Source: an uncultured Acetatifactor sp.
GTDB lineage: Bacteria > Bacillota > Clostridia > Lachnospirales > Lachnospiraceae
Length of the DNA stretch: 64,000 nt
Direction: 5' to 3'
NCBI GenBank assembly: GCA_947624245.1
Contig: CANQJL010000001.1
Span: forward strand, 62,001 to 126,000
Shown: positions 25,462 to 34,268 of the stretch, piece after piece
Numbering within the stretch: position 1 is the first letter of the stretch
Layout: each line of letters starts with the position of its first letter
The notes under the pieces: model-generated
Told to the model about the DNA's origin: nothing
The model's database searches: none
What the model saw: the letters and a program-made list of their open reading frames with translations, nothing else
Made by a program: the position numbers and the translations under genes

Positions 25462-25478
25462 CAATATATCGTATTTTG
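25462..25478 (+). repeat. Right inverted repeat near the recombinase gene
   Basis: CAATATATCGTATTTTG. Inverted partner of 25341-25357, sharing the 10-base core AATACGATAT in opposite orientation. It ends 8 bases before the 3' end of the recombinase gene. Confidence 0.45.
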
Positions 25479-25486
25479 TTGACTTA

Positions 25487-26317
25487 TTAAAATTCCAGTC
25501 CGTCCAGCTTCCTGCGCTTTTCTTCCGCCGTAGTGGCGGTATAAATACGGGTCGTCTCCAGATTGGAATGTCCGAGAATATCGGCAAGCTCCGTCAGATC
25601 CGCATACTGCCTCATATAGGTGATTGCAAAAAGATGCCGGAAGCTGTGGGGGTGAGCTTTTTTCTTTTCCACTCCCGTCATATCGGCCAAATGCAGGAAC
25701 ATCTTATACACCGCCGTCCTGCCGATCGGCTTCTGCCCTTTTCCCCGAAAGATTACCCCCGTCTCTATCTGCTGTTCCCTGCAGTAAGCGCTGAGATCCG
25801 AGGTCAGTCTGGGCGGCAGATATACCTCCCGCAGCTTTCCCTTGTTTTCCACCGTAAATTTTCCTAAAGAAAGCACCTCCACTGTCAGAGATGCCAATTC
25901 GCCGATCCTTATTCCCGTAAATACCAACACTCTTATAATGTAATAATATTTGATCCTTCCGCTTTCCCGGGCGTACTCGCTCATTTTCCGGTATTCTTCC
26001 GCATTGATGACGTTTTCTAGGCACCGATTGCGCTGCACCTTGGCAGTCTTGATCGTACAATCCTGATATCCCGCATATCTGAGATAGCTGTTGACTGCCA
26101 CTATATAGAGATTTACGGTGGCCGGCTTTTTTCTCTGTTGGATCAAAAATTTCTTATATTCGAGCATTCCCTCTTTCGTAATCGGCCGCCCCTGCAGATA
26201 CTCCAACAGAAGCGCGGCCTGCCTTCTGTATATGGAGATCGTTCCCTCGGACAATTCGTTTCGGAATAAATATTCCGCGTATTGATCCAGATGGTCTTTG
26301 TCTTTTGTGTAGATCAT
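25487..26317 (-). CDS. Tyrosine recombinase/integrase (XerC/D-like)
   Basis: 276 residues with an N-terminal SAM-like core-binding domain (about 1-85, LFRNELSEGTISIYRRQAAL) and a C-terminal catalytic domain: first Arg in TGIRIGELASL, Lys region TVENKGKLREV, HSFRHLFA (HxxR), LGHSNLETTRIYT with the second His and nucleophile Tyr. All catalytic residues are present, so it should be active. Single, with no excisionase or phage genes beside it apart from the amidase. Its 3' end abuts an inverted-repeat-bounded segment, which fits a DNA invertase that switches a promoter. Integration of a small element is the alternative. Confidence 0.88.
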   Translation of the reverse strand: MIYTKDKDHLDQYAEYLFRNELSEGTISIYRRQAALLLEYLQGRPITKEGMLEYKKFLIQQRKKPATVNLYIVAVNSYLRYAGYQDCTIKTAKVQRNRCLENVINAEEYRKMSEYARESGRIKYYYIIRVLVFTGIRIGELASLTVEVLSLGKFTVENKGKLREVYLPPRLTSDLSAYCREQQIETGVIFRGKGQKPIGRTAVYKMFLHLADMTGVEKKKAHPHSFRHLFAITYMRQYADLTELADILGHSNLETTRIYTATTAEEKRRKLDGLEF

Positions 26318-26410
26318 TTTGATTTCCCCTTTCTGTATGAATAATATACTTTATCTTATTACCATATATAAACTCTGAAGATCCTGCAATAAGAAATTGT
26401 CTTCCGTTAC

Positions 26411-26439
26411 TTGACACCGCCTGCACCTTTTTTTATATT
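26411..26439 (+). promoter_or_regulatory. Sigma-A promoter for the HAD phosphatase gene
   Basis: TTGACA (26411-26416), 17-base spacer, TATATT (26434-26439); about 50 bases upstream of the chosen start codon. Confidence 0.8.
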
Positions 26440-26491
26440 AGTGAAGGGACAGTGACTTAAATATGTGCCCATGCACACGGAGAACGGGGAA

Positions 26492-27328
26492 ATGTATCGA
26501 GATTATTTCGGCAGGAATGCCGACAGTTTAAAAGACAAGAAATTATTTCTTTTGGATATGGACGGCACCATCTACGAAGAAGACAGGCTGTTCGACGGCG
26601 TATTGGATTTTTTCCGTAAGATAAGAGAGCGGGGCGGACGGTATGTCTTTATCACCAACAATTCCTCCAGGTCCGTGGAGGATTACGTGGCGAAGGTGAA
26701 CCGAATGGGAATTGCAGCAGACAAGAATGATTTCTTTACGTCCGCGCAGGCCACGATCCTGTATCTGGAGGAGCACCATCACGGCAAATGCATCTACTGT
26801 CAGGGGACGAAATCGCTGATCAAAGAATTGAGAGACGCGGGGCTTGATGTGGTCGCGGAATATTCGGATCGGGCGGAGGTCATCCTTGTGGGATATGACA
26901 CAGAGCTCACGACGCAAAAGATGCACGACACCTGCAGAATGCTGAAAAAGGATATCCCTTACATCGCCACCAATCCGGATTACGTGTGCCCCGTCAGCTT
27001 TGGCTTCGTTCCGGACTGCGGATCCTTCTGTATGATGTACGAGAATGCTACCGGACGAAGACCGGTATTTATCGGCAAGCCCGAGCCGACTATGATCGAT
27101 TTTGTCCGCGAAAAGTACGGCTGTTCCAAGGAGGAGACCGTAGTGATCGGAGACAGATTGTATACGGATATCGCCAGCGGAATCAACGCAAAGGTAGATT
27201 CCGTCTGTGTGCTGACAGGGGAGGCAACCGTGGAGGATATCCGAAACGGTGAGATAAAGCCTGCCTATACGTTCGATTCTGTGAAGGATGTGCTGCGTAT
27301 TATTTCCTCCACACCATCCTGTCAATGA
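26492..27328 (+). CDS. HAD-superfamily sugar phosphatase (NagD-like)
   Basis: About 278 residues from the ATG at 26492 (GGAG 9 bases upstream; GTG and ATG starts up to 27 bases earlier are possible). Motif I LFLLDMDGTIYEED, motif II VFITNNSSR, motif III Lys in FIGKPEPTMIDF and motif IV VIGDRLYTDIASG are all present, with the C2 cap between II and III that marks the NagD/p-nitrophenylphosphatase group. Substrate could be a sugar phosphate or nucleotide monophosphate. Its last 29 bases overlap the 3' end of the convergent capG gene. Confidence 0.88.
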   Translation: MYRDYFGRNADSLKDKKLFLLDMDGTIYEEDRLFDGVLDFFRKIRERGGRYVFITNNSSRSVEDYVAKVNRMGIAADKNDFFTSAQATILYLEEHHHGKCIYCQGTKSLIKELRDAGLDVVAEYSDRAEVILVGYDTELTTQKMHDTCRMLKKDIPYIATNPDYVCPVSFGFVPDCGSFCMMYENATGRRPVFIGKPEPTMIDFVREKYGCSKEETVVIGDRLYTDIASGINAKVDSVCVLTGEATVEDIRNGEIKPAYTFDSVKDVLRIISSTPSCQ

Positions 27329-28439
27329 TTCCCGTATAGCTCTGAATGAGCTTTGCCACCTTGGCGCTGACATTCTCGTCCACATAATCCGGAACCGCAA
27401 CGCCCAAATCGCCTTCTTCTTTCATTCTGACTGCCATATCCACTGCCTGAAGCACCTGCGTGGACGTAATTCCGCCCAGAATAAAATTGCCTTTGTCCAA
27501 GGCCTCCGGACGCTCCGTCGACGTTCTGATGCAGACTGCGGCAAAAGGATTCCCCTTGGCGTTAAAATAAGCGGCTTCCTCCGGCAGTGTGCCGCTGTCA
27601 GAGACCACACAGTAAGCGTTCATCTGGAGATGATTGTAGTCCGAGAACCCAAAAGGCTGGAGGCTCCTGACCAAAGGATGAAACTCGAATCCTCTCTGCT
27701 CGATAAATTTTCTGCTTCTCGGATGCGTGCTGTAAATTATGGGCATCTGATACTTTTCCGCAAGACAGTTCACCGCTTCCATCAAGGCGAAGAAATTCTT
27801 CTCCTGATCGATGTTTTCTTCTCTGTGCGCAGACAGAAGGATATATTTTCCCTTTTCCAGCCCCAGCGTGTCCAGAACCCTGCTGGCCATGATCTTTTCC
27901 ATATTGACAGACAGCACCTCCGCCATAGGCGATCCCGTCACATAAGTCCGCTCCTTCGCCGTACCCTCGGCGTTTAAATATCTTCTGGCGTGTTCGCTGT
28001 AGCAGAGATTTACGTCGGCAATGTGATCCACGATGCGCCGGTTCGTCTCCTCGGGAAGATTCTCGTCAAAGCAGCGATTCCCCGCCTCCATATGAAAAAT
28101 CGGGATCTTATGGCGTTTCGCAGAAATGGCGGCCAATGCAGAGTTGGTATCCCCCAGCACCAAGAAAGCGTCCGGCTTTGCCTCCGCCATCAGCTTATAG
28201 CTCTTCGCGATAATATTTCCGATAGTCTCGCCCAGATCGCTCCCCACCGCGTTCAGGTAATGATCGGGCTGCCGCAGTCCAAGATCTTCAAAAAAAATCT
28301 GATTTAACTCGTAATCATAATTCTGCCCTGTATGAACCAGAATCTGTTCAAAGTACTTGTCGCACTTTTTGATCACCTCGGAAAGCCTGATGATCTCCGG
28401 CCTGGTGCCTATCACAGTCATTATCTTCAGCTTGCTCAA
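27300..28439 (-). CDS. capG: UDP-N-acetylglucosamine-type 2-epimerase for UDP-L-FucNAc (CapG/FnlC)
   Basis: 379-residue GT-B-fold 2-epimerase. GTRPEIIRLSEVIKKC at the N-terminus, HTGQNYDYELN, HMEAGNRCFDENLPEETNR, SAHREENID and the C-terminal SDSGTLPEEAAYF are family marks. It follows capF and capE in the order used for UDP-N-acetyl-L-fucosamine (CapE-CapF-CapG; FnlA-B-C), where it converts the 2-epimer to the L-fuco form. Its ATG overlaps the capF stop by 4 bases. Cytoplasmic. Convergent overlap with the HAD phosphatase gene at the 3' end. Confidence 0.9.
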   Translation of the reverse strand: MSKLKIMTVIGTRPEIIRLSEVIKKCDKYFEQILVHTGQNYDYELNQIFFEDLGLRQPDHYLNAVGSDLGETIGNIIAKSYKLMAEAKPDAFLVLGDTNSALAAISAKRHKIPIFHMEAGNRCFDENLPEETNRRIVDHIADVNLCYSEHARRYLNAEGTAKERTYVTGSPMAEVLSVNMEKIMASRVLDTLGLEKGKYILLSAHREENIDQEKNFFALMEAVNCLAEKYQMPIIYSTHPRSRKFIEQRGFEFHPLVRSLQPFGFSDYNHLQMNAYCVVSDSGTLPEEAAYFNAKGNPFAAVCIRTSTERPEALDKGNFILGGITSTQVLQAVDMAVRMKEEGDLGVAVPDYVDENVSAKVAKLIQSYTGIIDRMVWRK

Positions 28440-29578
28440 TTTACATCCCTCTCTCTTCCTTGGTCTACCGATTCATAAACGGTATCCGGTCTTCCCGGAT
28501 TAAAGCACTCGTTGCACCACATCAGCGTGACCAGATCCGTATCCCCCTCATTGATAATGGAGTGGACATATCCCGTCGGAATATCCACCACCTCCAGCTT
28601 ATCACCGCTGACGTGATACTCAAAGATCTCGTCGCTTCCGTGTCTGCGAAACCGTATCAAAGCTTTTCCGCTTACCACCACAAATTTCTCATTCTTGGTA
28701 TGATGCCAGTGGTTGCCCTTCGTGATCCCGGGTCTGGAAATGTTGACCGATACCTGGCCTCTGTCGACGCTCTTAAGTATTTCCGTAAAGCTTCCCCTCT
28801 CATCCTCTTTCATGTCCAACGAATAGGAAAATCCGTCTTCGGGCAGGTAACTCAAATAGGTGCTGTAGAGCTTTTTCTCTAAGCTTCCCTCCGTCATGTC
28901 AGGAAGCATGAGATTGTGCCTGCTCTCTTTAAAACTATACAGCAGGTTCACGATCTCTCCCAGCGCCGCCTCATGCTCCACAGGCACATAGCAGTATCCG
29001 TCGGCGTTGACATGGGGATGCCGGTCGTAGGCCTGCATCAGCTCCTCCACTACATCATCGATATAGACCAGACGCAGGACCGTCTTCCTGTCGTTGACCT
29101 GTATGGGAAGACCGTGAGCGATATTGTAGCAGAAGGTGGCCACCGCGCTGTTATAGTTGGGACGGCACCATTTCCCGAACACATTGGGAAAACGATAAAT
29201 ATATACCGGCGCTCCCGTCTCCTGCCCATAGGAAAACAGCATGTCTTCTCCGGCCTTTTTGCTCTGTCCGTAGGGGTTTTCCAGAGAGGCTTGAACAGAG
29301 GAGGAAATGACGATCGGGCAGGTATTTCCGCATTTTTTCAGCGTTTCCACCAACCGTGAAGTAAATCCAAAGTTTCCCTCCATATACTCTTCCACACGTT
29401 CCGGACGATTGACGCCGGCAAGATGATAGACAAAGTCACACTCCCCGCAGTATTCTGCCAACCGCTCCTTCGGTGTATCGATATCAAAGGGAAGGACTTC
29501 CACCCCTTCCCTTCTATTCAATTCCGTCACCAGATTTTTCCCGATAAAGCCCTCAGCTCCGGTCACAAGTACCTTCAT
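28436..29578 (-). CDS. capF: Bifunctional reductase/cupin CapF (FnlB) of UDP-L-FucNAc synthesis
   Basis: About 380 residues from the ATG at 29578 (GGAGG 5 bases upstream). Residues 1-240: extended SDR with VLVTGAEGFIGKNL at the N-terminus and YGQSKKAGE (YxxxK). Residues about 255-380: cupin with RPGITKGNHWHHTKNEKF (metal His) and VDIPTGYVHSIINEG. This SDR-plus-cupin fusion is diagnostic for CapF, where the cupin epimerises C3 and the SDR reduces C4. Upstream capE and downstream capG complete the pathway. Full length for the family (about 370). Confidence 0.92.
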   Translation of the reverse strand: MKVLVTGAEGFIGKNLVTELNRREGVEVLPFDIDTPKERLAEYCGECDFVYHLAGVNRPERVEEYMEGNFGFTSRLVETLKKCGNTCPIVISSSVQASLENPYGQSKKAGEDMLFSYGQETGAPVYIYRFPNVFGKWCRPNYNSAVATFCYNIAHGLPIQVNDRKTVLRLVYIDDVVEELMQAYDRHPHVNADGYCYVPVEHEAALGEIVNLLYSFKESRHNLMLPDMTEGSLEKKLYSTYLSYLPEDGFSYSLDMKEDERGSFTEILKSVDRGQVSVNISRPGITKGNHWHHTKNEKFVVVSGKALIRFRRHGSDEIFEYHVSGDKLEVVDIPTGYVHSIINEGDTDLVTLMWCNECFNPGRPDTVYESVDQGRERDVN

Positions 29579-29604
29579 GCCACCCTCCATGCACGTCGCA
29601 GCGC

Positions 29605-30645
29605 TTATTTCCCCTCAAAAGCCGCGATCTCCTCTCGGATATAAGACAGGGTCAGAAGCTTCTCCTTCACCTGCTCCACATTCATCAAAACGGTATTGTT
29701 GGAATTGAACTCAGACAGTTTACTTCTTTCCGGATTGCCGTTCGTAAAGTATTTGTCGTAGTTCAGGCTGCGCTTGTCCGCCGGTACCCGATAGAAATTT
29801 CCCAAGTCAATGGCATGGGAGCACTCCTCATTGGTGAGAAGCGTCTCATACATCTTCTCCCCATGGCGAATGCCGATGACCTTCACCTCCGCGTCGGAAC
29901 GGAAAAGCTCCTTCACAGCCTGCGCCAGTACGCCGATGGTGCAGGCAGGCGCCTTCTGCACCATGATATCGCCGCTCTCGGCATGTTGGAACGCATACAC
30001 TACCAGCTCCACCGCCTCCTCTAAGCTCATCACGAAGCGGGTCATAGTGGGGTCGGTTATAGTAAGAGGCTTGCCCTCCTTGATCTGGCTGATGAACAGC
30101 GGCACCACAGACCCTCTGGAACAGAGCACGTTTCCGTATCTGGTGCAGCAGATGCCGGTCTGCTCCGGTGGCACGGTTCTGGATTTCGCCACAATGACCT
30201 TTTCCATCATGGCCTTGGAGGTGCCCATGGCATTCACCGGATAGGCCGCCTTGTCGGTAGAGAGACAGATGACTTTTTTCACCCCTGCTTCCACCGCTGC
30301 CTGGAGCACATTCTCCGTTCCCAGCACATTAGTCTTTACCGCCTCGATAGGAAAGAACTCGCAGGAAGGGACCTGTTTCAGCGCTGCCGCATGAAAAATA
30401 TAATCTACGCCATACATGGCTTTGGCGATGCTCTGAGGATCTCTGACATCGCCGATGTAAAATTTTAATTTGTTGCTGTGCTCCGGAAAATTGCGCTGAT
30501 AAAAATGACGCATATCGTCCTGCTTCAGCTCATCTCTGGAAAAAATGCGGATCTCGCCGATGTCCGTAGCAAGAAATCTGTTCAAGACGGCGTTGCCAAA
30601 GGATCCGGTCCCGCCGGTAATCAATAGTGTCTTCCCTGTAAACAT
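29605..30645 (-). CDS. capE: UDP-GlcNAc 4,6-dehydratase/5-epimerase CapE (FnlA)
   Basis: About 346 residues from the ATG at 30645, where GAGGTG lies upstream (the frame runs 45 bases further without conservation). SDR with LLITGGTGSFGNAVL, FHAAALKQVPSCEFFP and MGTSKAMMEK, where Met replaces the usual catalytic Tyr, as in the CapE/PseB group. SCEFFPIEA and the C-terminal EFNSNNT favour CapE/FnlA over PseB, which has AAEYNP-type text. It is first in the capE-F-G operon. It could be asked whether it also supplies the PseB step, since no pseB is visible here. Confidence 0.88.
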   Translation of the reverse strand: MFTGKTLLITGGTGSFGNAVLNRFLATDIGEIRIFSRDELKQDDMRHFYQRNFPEHSNKLKFYIGDVRDPQSIAKAMYGVDYIFHAAALKQVPSCEFFPIEAVKTNVLGTENVLQAAVEAGVKKVICLSTDKAAYPVNAMGTSKAMMEKVIVAKSRTVPPEQTGICCTRYGNVLCSRGSVVPLFISQIKEGKPLTITDPTMTRFVMSLEEAVELVVYAFQHAESGDIMVQKAPACTIGVLAQAVKELFRSDAEVKVIGIRHGEKMYETLLTNEECSHAIDLGNFYRVPADKRSLNYDKYFTNGNPERSKLSEFNSNNTVLMNVEQVKEKLLTLSYIREEIAAFEGK

Positions 30646-30708
30646 AGTCACCTCGTTGGTTGTTTTATCCGGTAGATTATAGTATAGCAAGCTAAATTTA
30701 CTTTCATT

Positions 30709-30737
30709 AATATAGCATATTAAAAAGAACTTGTACA
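30709..30737 (-). promoter_or_regulatory. Putative extended -10 promoter for capE-F-G
   Basis: Minus strand: TGTACA (30732-30737), 17-base spacer ending TGC, TATATT (30709-30714). The TGn next to the -10 compensates for the poor -35. About 64 bases before capE. Confidence 0.5.
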
Positions 30738-30770
30738 GAGCGAGATAGCGCCATCAAAGCCGCTCCAAAT

Positions 30771-32039
30771 CTAATCCCGTCTGAAAATATCTCTGGTATA
30801 TACCTTTTCCTTCACATCATCCAGCACATTGTCGTATCTATTCGCAATGATGCTGTTGCTGAGTCTCTTAAACTCATCCAGGTCATTTACGACACGACTT
30901 CCGAAAAAAGTAGAACCGTCCTCGAGCGTCGGCTCATACACAATGACCGTCGCACCTTTTGCCTTGATGCGTTTCATCACGCCCTGTATGGAAGACTGGC
31001 GGAAGTTATCCGAATTGTTTTTCATAGTAAGCCTGTATACACCTACTACGATATCCTTTGTCTGTTCCTCCCGCCGACTCGTATACTCTTCGGAGTTTCC
31101 GTATAATCCGGCCATTTCCAGCACCCTGTCGGCAATAAAGTCTTTGCGGGTCCGATTGCTTTCCACTATGGCCCGTATCAATTCTTCCGGCACATCCTGA
31201 TAATTAGCCAACAGCTGCTTGGAATCCTTCGGAAGACAGTATCCACCGTATCCGAAAGACGGATTGTTATAGTAATCCCCTATCCTGGAATCCAGACACA
31301 CTCCGGATATAATATCTGCCGTGTTCAATCCCTTCATCTCGCAATAAGTATCCAGTTCATTAAAATAAGATACCCGAAGCGCAAGATAAGTGTTGGCAAA
31401 CAGCTTCACACTCTCCGCCTCCGCGGTTCCCATGAGCAGCGTCGGAATATCCTCCTTCAGTGCGCCTTCTGCCAGGAGAGCAGCAAAATCGGCTGCTGCC
31501 TTCCTATTGTTTTCATCACATCCCACAATAATCCGGCTGGGATACAGATTGTCGTATAATGCCTTCGATTCCCGCAGGAACTCCGGGCTGAACATTATAT
31601 TGTCCGTTCCGTACTTATGCCGCACGGATTCGGTATATCCCACAGGCACAGTAGATTTGATCACAATCACAGGTTTTTCTTTGCGCTCTGCCGTTGCCTC
31701 GATCACCGCCTCGATGACTGCTTCCACCGCGGAACAGTCAAAGAAATTCTTCCGAGAATCATAATTGGTAGGCGTCGCAATGACAACATAATCCGCAGTG
31801 CTATAGGCGTCGGCCCCGTCAACCGTCGCTTTCAGATCCAGTTCCGCTTCCGCAAAATACTTCTCAATATATGCATCCGCAAAAGGTGAAATCCGCTTAT
31901 TGATGCTCTCAACCTTCTCACTGACAATGTCCACGGCCGTCACGGTATTCTTCTGCGCCAGCAGCACAGCCAGACTCAACCCGACATAACCGGTTCCCGC
32001 AACTGCAATTCTATATTTCTTTCCGTCTCCGCGCATCAT
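30771..32039 (-). CDS. ugd: UDP-glucose/UDP-hexose 6-dehydrogenase
   Basis: About 422 residues from the ATG at 32039, with GGGGAGG 9 bases upstream; the frame extends 33 bases further. N-terminal NAD site [38 protein letters not shown], and the active-site Cys in [14 protein letters not shown]. Oxidises UDP-glucose to UDP-glucuronate in two steps. The gene lies directly downstream of a UDP-glucuronate-4-epimerase-like gene, so UDP-galacturonate is the likely end product. Cytoplasmic. A CapL-type dehydrogenase of an N-acetyl sugar is less likely because length and motifs fit Ugd. Confidence 0.88.
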   Translation of the reverse strand: MMRGDGKKYRIAVAGTGYVGLSLAVLLAQKNTVTAVDIVSEKVESINKRISPFADAYIEKYFAEAELDLKATVDGADAYSTADYVVIATPTNYDSRKNFFDCSAVEAVIEAVIEATAERKEKPVIVIKSTVPVGYTESVRHKYGTDNIMFSPEFLRESKALYDNLYPSRIIVGCDENNRKAAADFAALLAEGALKEDIPTLLMGTAEAESVKLFANTYLALRVSYFNELDTYCEMKGLNTADIISGVCLDSRIGDYYNNPSFGYGGYCLPKDSKQLLANYQDVPEELIRAIVESNRTRKDFIADRVLEMAGLYGNSEEYTSRREEQTKDIVVGVYRLTMKNNSDNFRQSSIQGVMKRIKAKGATVIVYEPTLEDGSTFFGSRVVNDLDEFKRLSNSIIANRYDNVLDDVKEKVYTRDIFRRD

Positions 32040-32072
32040 TTCCGTATCCCTCCCCTGATACCGACCTTCCAT

Positions 32073-33164
32073 TCAGCAGCTATAGTATGCTTTGTACCAT
32101 TCGGCAAACCGCTTCAGACCTTCTCGCAGAGAAGTCTTCGGCTTATACCCAAAATCTCTTTCCAATTTACTCGTATCCGCATAAGTAACAGGCACATCAC
32201 CCGGCTGCATGGGAACTTTCTCAATGTAATCTTCTACCTGAAAGCCGCTTGGCAGGACACCGGCATTGACCAATTCTTCTGCCAGTATATTCACAAATTC
32301 CATTAAGTCCTCCGGATGACTGTTGCCGATGTTATAGATGGCATAAGGCGGTATCGGAAGTCCGTCCACGCCGTTTGCTTTCTCAGGCGCACCCCGCATC
32401 ACCCTGACAATACCTTCCACTATATCGTCGATATATGTAAAATCCCTCTGACAATTTCCGTAGTTGAAAATCTTGATTTTCTCTCCTGCCTTCAGTTTGT
32501 CCGTAAAACCGAAATACGCCATGTCCGGCCTGCCTGCCGGCCCATAGACCGTAAAAAACCTCAGACCGGTCGATGGAATATTATAGAGCTTGGCATAAGC
32601 ATGAGCAAGCAATTCATTGCTTTTTTTGGTAGCGGCATACAGGCTTATAGGGTGGTCCACAGAATCCGATTCACTAAACGGAACCTTGGTCTGTCCCCCG
32701 TAAACGGAAGAAGACGAAGCATAGACCAGATGCTGTACACCGGAATCTCCATTCTCATAAGAATGCCTGGAAGCCTCAAGAATATTGTAAAACCCGATAA
32801 GATTTGAATTGATATAGGCGTCCGGATCAGTGATGGAATACCGCACCCCCGCCTGCGCAGCAAGATTTACAACAACAGACGGTCGATATTTGCGAAAGAC
32901 CTCCTCCACAGCCGCTTTATCGGAAATATCCATGCCGCATAGCGGAACAAAGGCCGACTGCTCTTTAGGCTGCATGTCCAACAGTTCCTTCACTCGATGC
33001 TCTTTCAACTGCCGATCATAATAAGCGTTCATATTATCCACGCCAACAATGATAGTCTCAATGCATTCGCTCAATAGACGGCGGGTAAGGTTGGCTCCTA
33101 TGAAACCTGCAAAGCCTGTTATTAAGATTGTCCTGTTGTCCAAATGGATTGTTTTCTTAGCCAA
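32073..33164 (-). CDS. UDP-glucuronate 4-epimerase-like SDR
   Basis: 363 residues; the start is TTG, with GGAGG 9 bases upstream. Extended SDR: ILITGFAGFIGANLTRRLL, VDNMNAYYDRQLKEHR (typical of uronate epimerases), AAQAGVRYSI, SSSSVYGG and YAATKKSNE (YxxxK). VPMQPGDVPVTYAD near the C-terminus is the standard ending. Interconverts UDP-GlcA and UDP-GalA. Pairs with the downstream ugd. Confidence 0.9.
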   Translation of the reverse strand: MAKKTIHLDNRTILITGFAGFIGANLTRRLLSECIETIIVGVDNMNAYYDRQLKEHRVKELLDMQPKEQSAFVPLCGMDISDKAAVEEVFRKYRPSVVVNLAAQAGVRYSITDPDAYINSNLIGFYNILEASRHSYENGDSGVQHLVYASSSSVYGGQTKVPFSESDSVDHPISLYAATKKSNELLAHAYAKLYNIPSTGLRFFTVYGPAGRPDMAYFGFTDKLKAGEKIKIFNYGNCQRDFTYIDDIVEGIVRVMRGAPEKANGVDGLPIPPYAIYNIGNSHPEDLMEFVNILAEELVNAGVLPSGFQVEDYIEKVPMQPGDVPVTYADTSKLERDFGYKPKTSLREGLKRFAEWYKAYYSC

Positions 33165-33257
33165 TCTGTTTTTCCTCCGCTTTTGTATTGTACAATAAGT
33201 TTTCCACCACAGCTGAAAAACTCAATCCGGCAATCCCGTAATCAGTATCTTATTCAT
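33157..33257 (-). pseudogene. Possible remnant of an SDR/epimerase gene N-terminus
   Basis: An ATG at 33257 with GGAG upstream begins MNKILITG, a perfect SDR start, then stops after 11 codons. One inserted base after that would continue as IAGLSFSAVVENLLYN and stop at 33157. No more of the gene exists, so it may be a scar of gene replacement or simply a short leader peptide. Confidence 0.3.
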
Positions 33258-33300
33258 TTACGTCCACTCCTGCTTCTTCCAAGAGTAATCGCCTGCAGCT

Positions 33301-33317
33301 CATAATAAATTATTATG
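33301..33317. promoter_or_regulatory. Palindrome CATAATA-N3-TATTATG
   Basis: CATAATAAATTATTATG: same 7-base arms as the site at 25341-25357, here with centre AAT. It sits in the 181-base gap upstream of the uronate epimerase. Possible shared operator or recombinase site; AT-rich chance match not excluded. Confidence 0.35.
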
Positions 33318-33345
33318 ATATTAACATATATTCACCCTATTCCTT

Positions 33346-34161
33346 TTATATATCTGGAAGTTGTGCATACGGTCTTTTCACAAAATGAAATAAACCAAAC
33401 CTGCCCCCCATGTTATCCTTTTCATTATCATATTTCGAAATAGGAGTATCTTTTTCAATGCAATTACCATCTGTGGTAGAAAATTCAACAAGGTCACAAT
33501 GTAAAAAGATATCTTTTATAGTCTGAGGATAAAAAACTCTATGGGCATTAAATTCCAAATGCTCCCAACCAACGGGAACCGATATATAGGCATGTCCTCC
33601 CGGAGCAAGAACTCTTTCTATACTCCTCATTGCCTTATAACACGCTTCCGGATCAATCGGGTCGCCATATCGGCCTAACCCAAAATGTTCTAAAGAGCAA
33701 AGAGCAGATATAGAGATAATAGATTCATCTGGTACCCCCCCTAGGTTCGTTGCATCCTCCTGTTTAAAATCGACTCCGGGAATATTCATGTCAAAAGGGC
33801 GGACATCAATCAAATGAATACGCTCCATAAAGCACGACAGATGTGCAATAAACCCATCTATTCGAGATCCAATATCATAATGCTCATATGGTTTGTTCTT
33901 TGCAATAAGCTGTGCTGCCCATAAATCCTGCCAAAAATACTGCCCCTCTGTTCCAGCTTTCTGATATCTATCAGTAAAACAGGAAATAGCATATTGTCTT
34001 TCAAATACAAAACTTGTCTGATTTTTATGATTATACTCTCTTAAGTCCTTGTGAAGTTGTCTTTTTCCCCTATGTAAGTCAGGGATTTCTCTAAAACATT
34101 TGAAGAGAGAAAACAAAATTGGATGTCTCATTAAAAATCTTAATGCTCTTTTCTTATTCAT
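33346..34161 (-). CDS. DUF268-type methyltransferase-like protein
   Basis: 271 residues. The central part has HYDIGSRIDGFIAHL (SAM-site-like), IHLIDVRPFDMNIPGV and ISALCSLEHFGLGRYGDPIDPE, which I recall as the DUF268 signature, followed by VLAPGGHAYISVPVG. DUF268 proteins have a Rossmann methyltransferase fold and recur in polysaccharide loci, probably as sugar O-methyltransferases. It carries a C7/G7 tract (33735-33741) encoding Gly-Gly in LGGVPDES, in frame here; one base gained or lost would truncate it. First gene of the AT-rich block. Confidence 0.7.
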   Translation of the reverse strand: MNKKRALRFLMRHPILFSLFKCFREIPDLHRGKRQLHKDLREYNHKNQTSFVFERQYAISCFTDRYQKAGTEGQYFWQDLWAAQLIAKNKPYEHYDIGSRIDGFIAHLSCFMERIHLIDVRPFDMNIPGVDFKQEDATNLGGVPDESIISISALCSLEHFGLGRYGDPIDPEACYKAMRSIERVLAPGGHAYISVPVGWEHLEFNAHRVFYPQTIKDIFLHCDLVEFSTTDGNCIEKDTPISKYDNEKDNMGGRFGLFHFVKRPYAQLPDI

Positions 34162-34268
34162 AACCTTCCTCTTTCATTTTTTATAAACGCCCAATACAAC
34201 TGATTATGCTATCCGAAGTCCATGGCACTATAGCAACAAAACAAATTATCTCCATTGCAAACGGCTTT

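Noticed and set aside
21577-25487. A 16-base sequence TATTTTGTTGACTTAT occurs at 21577-21592 and at 25472-25487, direct repeats that could be att sites of an element
   Set aside because: The recombinase gene would lie outside the repeats, the first copy is part of a good sigma-A promoter (-35 region), and the AT-rich word is short. Kept only as a coincidence.
24680-26317. Amidase plus integrase as a prophage remnant
   Set aside because: No terminase, capsid, tail, holin or repressor genes are present nearby. It remains possible that the amidase was once viral, but a prophage call is not supported.
29605-30645. CapE considered as PseB
   Set aside because: SCEFFP and the C-terminal EFNSNNT, plus the adjacent capF and capG, favour the FucNAc pathway.
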